Position numbers and translations under genes: made by a program | Shown here: piece by piece, positions 24,976 to 29,634 of the stretch | Position numbering within the stretch: the stretch's first letter is position 1 | Layout: each line of letters begins with the position of its first letter | Assembly: GCA_024689285.1 (NCBI GenBank) | Contig: JAILDR010000056.1 | Span: forward strand, 1 to 29,634 | Length of the DNA: 29,634 nucleotides | From: Bacteroidales bacterium | GTDB lineage: Bacteria; Bacteroidota; Bacteroidia; Bacteroidales; F082 | Direction of reading: 5' to 3' | Notes under the pieces: generated by a model | Database searches by the model: none | Seen by the model: only the letters and a program-made list of their open reading frames with translations | What the model was told of the DNA's origin: nothing

Positions 24976-25047
24976 AATTATCAGAATTTAAGTTAGTTAT
25001 GAATACATATCATTTGAAAAGGGTAGGGGACAACTTACTTTTCGTGG

Positions 25048-25077
25048 CAAAGATAGCATTATTTTTTATAATACAAA
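25048..25077 (-). promoter_or_regulatory. Promoter of rubrerythrin-rubredoxin
   Basis: On the minus strand TTTG (25077-25074), an 18-nt spacer and TATCTTTG (25055-25048) match both Bacteroidota promoter boxes. The predicted leader is about 65 nt. This is the best-formed promoter in the window. Confidence 0.7.
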
Positions 25078-25087
25078 GCAATTTGTG

Positions 25088-25095
25088 TAATTTTG
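25088..25095 (+). promoter_or_regulatory. Putative -7 promoter element for the exonuclease gene
   Basis: TAATTTTG with only 5 nt before the chosen ATG, implying a nearly leaderless mRNA. It lies 11 bp from the -33 box of the divergent rbr promoter. Confidence 0.45.
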
Positions 25096-25100
25096 CAGCC

Positions 25101-25679
25101 ATGTTTTGGAACCAGGAAAAAGAAAGAATCAAAGGAGGCGGCTGGCCGGATGAGGAGTGGCCGTCATTCATTCCCAAATACCATTTGACTGATTTTGCAG
25201 CCATTGACTTTGAGGCCGCCAATGGCGAAGTGACGAGTGCTTGCAGTATCGGTGTAATCATTGTGCGCAATGACGAAATCGTGGACTCGTTCTACAGCCT
25301 CATCAAGCCGGTGCCTAACCGTTATGACTTTTACACGACAAAAGTACACGGTATTAAGTTCAAGGATACAAAAGATGCCGAGAGTTTCCCGCAGGTATGG
25401 TTCAAAGTAGCTCACAAGTTGGAGGGTCTGCCGTTGGTGGCGCATGGAATGTCTTTTGAAGAGCGGGTGCTGAAAGCCTTGCATGCGCATTATCATATTA
25501 AATATCCGAATTACAAGTTTTACTGTACGCATCTTGGATCACAGGCTTTGTTGCCCGACATTGAGAATCACAAATTGCAAACTGTTGCATTGCATTTCGG
25601 TTACGACATCAAGAAGAACCATCACAATGCATTAGCCGATGCAGAGGCTTGCGCCGTGATTGCGATGAACCTGTTCTAA
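25101..25679 (+). CDS. DEDDh-type 3'-5' exonuclease (DnaQ/ExoX-like)
   Basis: A 192-residue single-domain protein. Motif I is Asp36 and Glu38 in AAIDFEAAN, and the Exo IIIh motif is His175 and Asp180 in HHNALADAEA. In motif II, where the family normally has HNxxFD, this protein reads HGMSFEERVL, so Glu120 stands where a metal-binding Asp is expected. The family removes nucleotides from 3' ends in repair or proofreading. The frame is open to 24999, but that extension crosses the rbr promoter and has no family match; the ATG at 25101 starts the recognisable protein. Whether it is active with Glu in motif II is uncertain. Confidence 0.83.
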   Translation: MFWNQEKERIKGGGWPDEEWPSFIPKYHLTDFAAIDFEAANGEVTSACSIGVIIVRNDEIVDSFYSLIKPVPNRYDFYTTKVHGIKFKDTKDAESFPQVWFKVAHKLEGLPLVAHGMSFEERVLKALHAHYHIKYPNYKFYCTHLGSQALLPDIENHKLQTVALHFGYDIKKNHHNALADAEACAVIAMNLF

Positions 25680-25724
25680 GGCAAAATCAATCTGTGGAGT
25701 ATATGGCATAATTCTATATTTAAC

Positions 25725-25738
25725 ATAATGTACATTAT
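25725..25738. repeat. 14-bp perfect palindrome upstream of the DUF3127 gene
   Basis: ATAATG-TA-CATTAT. It sits in the 192-bp A+T-rich gap between the exonuclease and DUF3127 genes, about 80 bp before the -7 element. It could be a regulator half-site pair or chance in A+T-rich DNA. Nothing else was recognised in this gap apart from the promoter. Confidence 0.4.
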
Positions 25739-25820
25739 AAATGAATAGGGAATTTGACAACAATTCAGAAAAAATTCAAGAAAATGTGACTTCTTTTATG
25801 AATATATTCAAAATGATGAG

Positions 25821-25828
25821 TACCTTTG
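25821..25828 (+). promoter_or_regulatory. Putative -7 promoter element for DUF3127-mnmE
   Basis: TACCTTTG, the most common Bacteroidota -7 form, 43 nt before the DUF3127 ATG. Confidence 0.6.
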
Positions 25829-25871
25829 CAGGTCTATTTTTTTGAACAATCAATATCTAAAAATACTCATT

Positions 25872-26285
25872 ATGGAAATTATAGGAAAAGTGGTCAGATT
25901 AGGTACGCTGACCGAAGGCACCAGCGCCCGCGGACCTTGGCGAAAACAAGAACTCATCATCGAAACTGAGGAACAATATCCCCGCACGGTCTGCTTAATT
26001 TGCTGGACAAACCAGATTGATGAAATTCAAAGTTTTGCACCTGGACAGACCATCAAGGCACAGATTGAAATCTCATCGCGTGAATTCAATGGCAAGTGGT
26101 ATACCGATGTCCGCGTATGGCGTTTCGACCCTGTCGGCACTACAGCGGCTCCTGTGGCAGCTCCTGCAGCTGCACCCGTGCAAACCGCTCCGCAACCCAC
26201 CATGCACCAAACTCCTCTGGCGACCTACCCGGCAACGGATTATTTCCCACCTGCGGAAGAAAGTGTTGACGACCTGCCCTTCTGA
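25872..26285 (+). CDS. DUF3127 domain protein with SSB-like acidic C-terminal tip
   Basis: A 137-residue protein. Residues 1-80 (MEIIGKVVRLGTL, RGPWRKQELIIETEEQYPRT, FNGKWYTDVRVWRFD) fit DUF3127, a small Bacteroidota family with a predicted OB-like fold. A Pro/Ala/Gln-rich flexible stretch (about 90-125) follows. The last residues, Asp133-Phe137 (DDLPF), resemble the SSB C-terminal tip DDDIPF that recruits repair enzymes. The whole layout (OB-like core, disordered linker, acidic-aromatic tip) mirrors SSB. The function is not established. The ATG at 25872 was chosen over a TTG at 25842. mnmE starts 4 bp after its stop, so the two are co-transcribed. Confidence 0.8.
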   Translation: MEIIGKVVRLGTLTEGTSARGPWRKQELIIETEEQYPRTVCLICWTNQIDEIQSFAPGQTIKAQIEISSREFNGKWYTDVRVWRFDPVGTTAAPVAAPAAAPVQTAPQPTMHQTPLATYPATDYFPPAEESVDDLPF

Positions 26286-26289
26286 CATT

Positions 26290-27804
26290 ATGTTAAATCG
26301 ATTCCTCGGTAACGACACCATTTGCGCCCTTGCTTCTCCACATGGCATGGGCGCAATCGCTTTGGTGCGTGTCAGCGGGTCTCAAGCATTCCCTATAGTC
26401 GCCGCCCTGTTTCAACATAAAGGCAAGTTGCTGGAAACAAGCCAAATCGCTTCTCACAAAGCCTATCACGGACACCTTATTAATAATAGGGAGGTAGTTG
26501 ATGAGGTTGTGGTGACCTTTTTCAAGGCACCCTACTCTTTTACGGGTGAAGACACGGCTGAAATCAATGCCCACGGTTCCGTGTATGTTCAGCAGAAAAT
26601 ACTGGAAGTTCTCATCGCCCACGGATGCCGTATGGCCGAAGCTGGCGAGTTTACCCGCCGGGCCTTCGTCAACGGAAAATTCGACTTAGCCCAAGCCGAA
26701 GCCATAGCTGATTTAATCAGTTCTGAAAACGAAGCCGCCCACCGCATAGCCATCAACCAACTGAAAGGCGGGTTTTCAAAAGAGCTTCAAGTGATGCGCT
26801 CCAAGTTATTGGAAATGACATCCTTGATTGAACTTGAATTGGACTTCAGCGAGGAAGATGTAGAGTTTGCCGACCGCAGCCAGCTGATGGCACTTTTGAA
26901 AGAAACTTTGTCGCATGTCAACCGACTGAAGGACTCTTTCCGCTTCGGCAACGCCATCAAAAACGGAATTCCCGTGGCCATTGTTGGACAAACCAATGTC
27001 GGCAAAAGCACATTATTAAATGCGCTTCTCGATGATGACCGAGCCATTGTGAGCGACATTGCCGGCACCACGCGCGACACTATTGAGGAAACTTTGAACA
27101 TCAACGGCACCATGTTCCGCTTCATCGACACGGCTGGCATCCGCGAAACCGACGAAGCCATCGAGAAAATAGGCATCGAACGCACTTTCAGGAAGATTTC
27201 AGAGGCCAACATCGTGCTGGGCATGATTGACGGTACCCTACCCTTCCGGGAAATCAAAGCTGCAGCTGAGACCATCATCGACCATGTAAATGTGTTGCAG
27301 CAGAAGCTTTTGCTGCTTATCAACAAGAGCGATGTGATGGATGCTGCCACGATGTCGTTTTTGAATGATAAACTGCCGGGTGAGCTGAAAGTCATTTATG
27401 AGAAAAACATCGGGGCTCACGGCGGCTACATGGCCGATGAATACCATTACAGCACTACTGAGCGAGATTTACACGATTTGCACAGCCTGATGAAGTTGGA
27501 ATACATCACGGCCAAGAATCCTGAAGACGTGGAGCATTTGAAACATGAAATTGCCGGTTATGATGGGTTCAACCAGGTGTCGACCGATGCCGTTTTGGTC
27601 ACCAATGTGAGGCATTATGAAGCCTTGCTCCACGCCTCAGAGAGCCTTCTTTCAGTTCAACAAGGACTTGAAACGAACGTGCCTATCGATTTGGTTTCTC
27701 AAGACTTGCGCGAAGCATTGTATTATCTCGGCACGATTACGGGGGAGATTACCACCGACGAAGTCTTGGGGACCATATTCAGTCGTTTTTGCATCGGGAA
27801 ATAA
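26290..27804 (+). CDS. mnmE: tRNA modification GTPase MnmE, with an insertion in the G domain
   Basis: A 504-residue protein, longer than the roughly 450-465 usual for MnmE. The N-terminal domain has SPHGMGAIALVRVSG and GEFTRRAFVNGKFDLAQAEA. The G domain has the P-loop GQTNVGKS (233-240), DIAGTTRD, DTAGIRE and NKSD (345-348). The C-terminal CIGK with the formyl-THF-related cysteine is intact. With MnmG it modifies U34 of tRNAs (cmnm5U). Between NKSD and the G5-like ITAKN (406-410) there are about 40 more residues than in E. coli, roughly 370-404, rich in His and Tyr. The frame runs upstream to 26017 inside the DUF3127 gene, but homology begins at ATG 26290. Confidence 0.94.
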   Translation: MLNRFLGNDTICALASPHGMGAIALVRVSGSQAFPIVAALFQHKGKLLETSQIASHKAYHGHLINNREVVDEVVVTFFKAPYSFTGEDTAEINAHGSVYVQQKILEVLIAHGCRMAEAGEFTRRAFVNGKFDLAQAEAIADLISSENEAAHRIAINQLKGGFSKELQVMRSKLLEMTSLIELELDFSEEDVEFADRSQLMALLKETLSHVNRLKDSFRFGNAIKNGIPVAIVGQTNVGKSTLLNALLDDDRAIVSDIAGTTRDTIEETLNINGTMFRFIDTAGIRETDEAIEKIGIERTFRKISEANIVLGMIDGTLPFREIKAAAETIIDHVNVLQQKLLLLINKSDVMDAATMSFLNDKLPGELKVIYEKNIGAHGGYMADEYHYSTTERDLHDLHSLMKLEYITAKNPEDVEHLKHEIAGYDGFNQVSTDAVLVTNVRHYEALLHASESLLSVQQGLETNVPIDLVSQDLREALYYLGTITGEITTDEVLGTIFSRFCIGK

Positions 27805-27882
27805 GATAATTAGAGCGGAATTGTTGAATAGTTAATTCTTAATAATTTCTACTTCCCCCTCTCCTATTTCCCCGCTTTTCCG

Positions 27883-27890
27883 TACCTTTG
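27883..27890 (+). promoter_or_regulatory. Putative -7 promoter element for uvrA
   Basis: TACCTTTG, 21 nt before the TTG start. It lies at the end of the 107-bp gap after mnmE, which holds no clear terminator. Confidence 0.6.
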
Positions 27891-27911
27891 CAAATTCAAT
27901 TTTTCCGAACC

Positions 27912-29634
27912 TTGAAAGAGCAAACAATTTCCTATATCACCATCCGCAACGCTAAGGTCAACAACCTGAAAGGCATCAATTTGCGGATTCCCAAGAACAA
28001 ACTGGTAGTCATTACGGGTCTCTCGGGATCGGGCAAGTCGTCTTTGGCGTTCGACACACTTTATGCCGAAGGTCAGCGCCGCTATGTGGAGAGCCTGAGT
28101 TCCTATGCGCGGCAGTTCATGGGTCGACTCAACAAGCCCGATGTGGAAAGCATCACCGGCCTCTCGCCCGCCATCGCCATCGAGCAGAAGGTGAACTCAC
28201 AAAACCCACGCTCCACCGTGGGCACCAGCACCGAGATATACGAATACCTGAAACTCCTCTATGCCCGAATCGGCAAGACCTACTCGCCCGTCAGCGGCAA
28301 AGTGGTCAAGAAACACCAGGTGATGGATGTGGTGAACTACATCCTGAGCCTTGAGACGGGCACAACGGCCTATATCGTCGCCCCCATCATTCTGCCGGCA
28401 GGCCGCAAACTTGAGGAACATCTGTCCGTACTGATGCAACAGGGGTTCTACCGTATTTTATTTAACGGCGAAATCATTAAAATCGAGGATTTCCTCGACC
28501 AAAAGAAAAAGGTCAGCGAGAAGAAGGTCAAGCTGCTCGTCGACCGCATCCGCATCAACGAGAGCGTTGCCGACAGTTTAGGGCGACTGTCCGACTCGGT
28601 GCAGACGGCTTTCTACGAGGGCAAGGAGACCTGTCAGGTGATCAGCGAACTCGACGGCGAGCGCAAGGAAGCCGACTTCTCGTCGCGTTTCGAGGCCGAC
28701 GGCATCACCTTCGAGCCGCCTACGGCCAATATGTTCGCCTTCAACAACCCATACGGCGCCTGCCCCACCTGTCAAGGATTCGGCAGCGTCATCGGCATCG
28801 ACCCTGATTTGGTGGTGCCTAATAAGAGCCTGTCGATTTACGAAAACGCCATCGCCTGCTGGCGCGGCGACAAAATGAGCGAGTGGAAAGACGCCCTCGT
28901 CCGCGTGGCCGACAAGGTGGGTATCCCCGTCTTTAAACCATTCTACGAGTTGACTGAGGAACAGAAGCAGCTTCTGTGGACGGGTAACCAGTACTTTGAA
29001 GGCATCTTGGACTTCTTCAATTACGTTGAGACACAATCCTATAAAATACAATACCGCGTGATGATGTCGCGCTATCGCGGCAAAACAGTTTGTCCCGAAT
29101 GTCACGGGACACGCCTTCGCCGTGAAGCACAATACGTGAAAGTGGGCGGCAAGAGCATCACCGACCTTGTGCAGATGCCTTTAGACGAGCTGAAAAGCTT
29201 CTTCAGCCACCTCAAACTCGACGAAATCGACAGCAAAATTGCCTCGCGTCTGCTGGTGGAAATCAACAACCGCCTGGACTTCATTATAGAAGTCGGCTTG
29301 GGCTATCTGACCCTGAACCGCCTCTCCAACACACTTTCGGGCGGTGAGTCGCAGCGCATTAACCTTGCGACTTCATTGGGTAGCAGTCTGGTCGGCTCCA
29401 TCTATATCCTTGACGAGCCCAGCATCGGCCTGCATACCCGCGACACCGAGCGGCTTATTGCCGTGTTGCGCCGCCTGCGCGACATCGGCAATACGGTCAT
29501 CGTTGTGGAACACGACGAGGAAATCATCCGAGCTGCAGACTATATCATCGACATCGGGCCGATGGCCGGCGTATTTGGCGGTGAAGTCGTCTTCGAAGGT
29601 GAAATCAAAGACCTAATCAACTGCGAGAAGAGCC
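27912..29634 (+). CDS. uvrA: Excinuclease ABC subunit UvrA, N-terminal part (3' end outside window)
   Basis: About 574 residues of a protein usually near 930. Walker A GLSGSGKSS (36-44) is followed by FDTLYAEGQRRYVESLSSYA, GLSPAIAIEQK, NPRSTVGTSTEIYEYLKLLY, FAFNNPYGACPTCQGFG, the second zinc-module pair at Cys394/Cys397, the ABC signature LSGGESQR (475-482) and Walker B ILDEPSIGLH. UvrA dimers scan DNA for lesions and load UvrB in nucleotide excision repair. Only one CxxC pair (Cys284/Cys287) is present in the insertion where E. coli has two, a pattern I recall for one Bacteroidota UvrA group. No ATG or GTG fits the start; TTG 27912 gives MKEQTISYITIRNAKVNNLK and lies 21 nt after a -7 box. 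Confidence 0.95.
   Translation, partial: MKEQTISYITIRNAKVNNLKGINLRIPKNKLVVITGLSGSGKSSLAFDTLYAEGQRRYVESLSSYARQFMGRLNKPDVESITGLSPAIAIEQKVNSQNPRSTVGTSTEIYEYLKLLYARIGKTYSPVSGKVVKKHQVMDVVNYILSLETGTTAYIVAPIILPAGRKLEEHLSVLMQQGFYRILFNGEIIKIEDFLDQKKKVSEKKVKLLVDRIRINESVADSLGRLSDSVQTAFYEGKETCQVISELDGERKEADFSSRFEADGITFEPPTANMFAFNNPYGACPTCQGFGSVIGIDPDLVVPNKSLSIYENAIACWRGDKMSEWKDALVRVADKVGIPVFKPFYELTEEQKQLLWTGNQYFEGILDFFNYVETQSYKIQYRVMMSRYRGKTVCPECHGTRLRREAQYVKVGGKSITDLVQMPLDELKSFFSHLKLDEIDSKIASRLLVEINNRLDFIIEVGLGYLTLNRLSNTLSGGESQRINLATSLGSSLVGSIYILDEPSIGLHTRDTERLIAVLRRLRDIGNTVIVVEHDEEIIRAADYIIDIGPMAGVFGGEVVFEGEIKDLINCEKS

Noticed and set aside
24999..25100. Upstream start for the exonuclease
   Set aside because: The extra 34 residues would be encoded by the rbr promoter region and the gene's own -7 element, and do not resemble the family.
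26017..26289. N-terminal extension of mnmE into the DUF3127 gene
   Set aside because: The extension is the out-of-frame reading of DUF3127; MnmE homology starts at the ATG 26290, 4 bp after the DUF3127 stop.
1..29634. CRISPR array, prophage, transposon or tRNA genes
   Set aside because: No spaced identical repeats of CRISPR type, no integrase or transposase reading frame, and no cloverleaf sequence was recognised; the 22-bp array has no unique spacers.

Overview
The window looks like a chromosomal segment of an anaerobic Bacteroidales bacterium (phylum Bacteroidota). The evidence is a subtilase with a Por/type IX secretion C-terminal tail, the Bacteroidota -7 promoter element (TAnnTTTG) in front of most transcription units with hardly any Shine-Dalgarno sequences, GH109 and GH3 lipoproteins, a DUF3127 protein, a rubrerythrin/rubredoxin pair, and a butyryl-CoA dehydrogenase/Etf operon. 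I cannot name the genus. No rRNA, tRNA, CRISPR array, prophage or insertion sequence was seen. The content is mostly core metabolism and information processing, with small accessory carbohydrate genes.

Layout. 1-3443 (+): end of hbd, then acyl-CoA dehydrogenase, etfB and etfA, a C4 acyl-CoA reduction operon closed by a strong terminator. 3444-6938 (+): a noncoding stretch with a 22-bp palindromic tandem repeat, then diaminopimelate dehydrogenase (ddh) whose stop overlaps the start of a GH3 lipoprotein. 6996-8116 (-): trmD and rplS. 8216-9856 (+): a secreted S8 protease with a T9SS tail. 9923-11386 (-): a beta-helix lipoprotein. 11476-12024 (+): a small predicted outer-membrane protein. 12025-17453 (-): clpC, cca, miaA and smpB, with 4-bp overlaps joining the first three. 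17673-21483 (+): gyrA and a secreted TPR protein. 21560-24183: a divergent pair, GH109 lipoprotein (-) and a NahK-like sugar 1-kinase (+), which reads as a GalNAc release-and-phosphorylate module. 24233-24975 (-): rubrerythrin and a 53-residue rubredoxin. 25101-27804 (+): a DEDDh-type exonuclease, a DUF3127 protein with an SSB-like acidic tip, and mnmE. 27912-end (+): uvrA, starting at TTG and cut by the window edge.

How the genes fit together. The first operon probably re-oxidises NADH through crotonyl-CoA reduction; the EtfB sequence resembles the electron-bifurcating kind. The clpC-cca-miaA-smpB block groups tRNA maturation, ribosome rescue and proteolysis. The rbr/rubredoxin pair is an anaerobe's peroxide defence. 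Convergent genes are separated by bidirectional hairpin terminators in four places; one convergent pair (the outer-membrane protein and smpB) has none. I did not find a clearly new multigene system. The best candidates for follow-up are the palindromic repeat array upstream of ddh, the inverted 7-bp iterons inside the hbd operon, the GH109/NahK pair, and the DUF3127 protein with its SSB-like tip.
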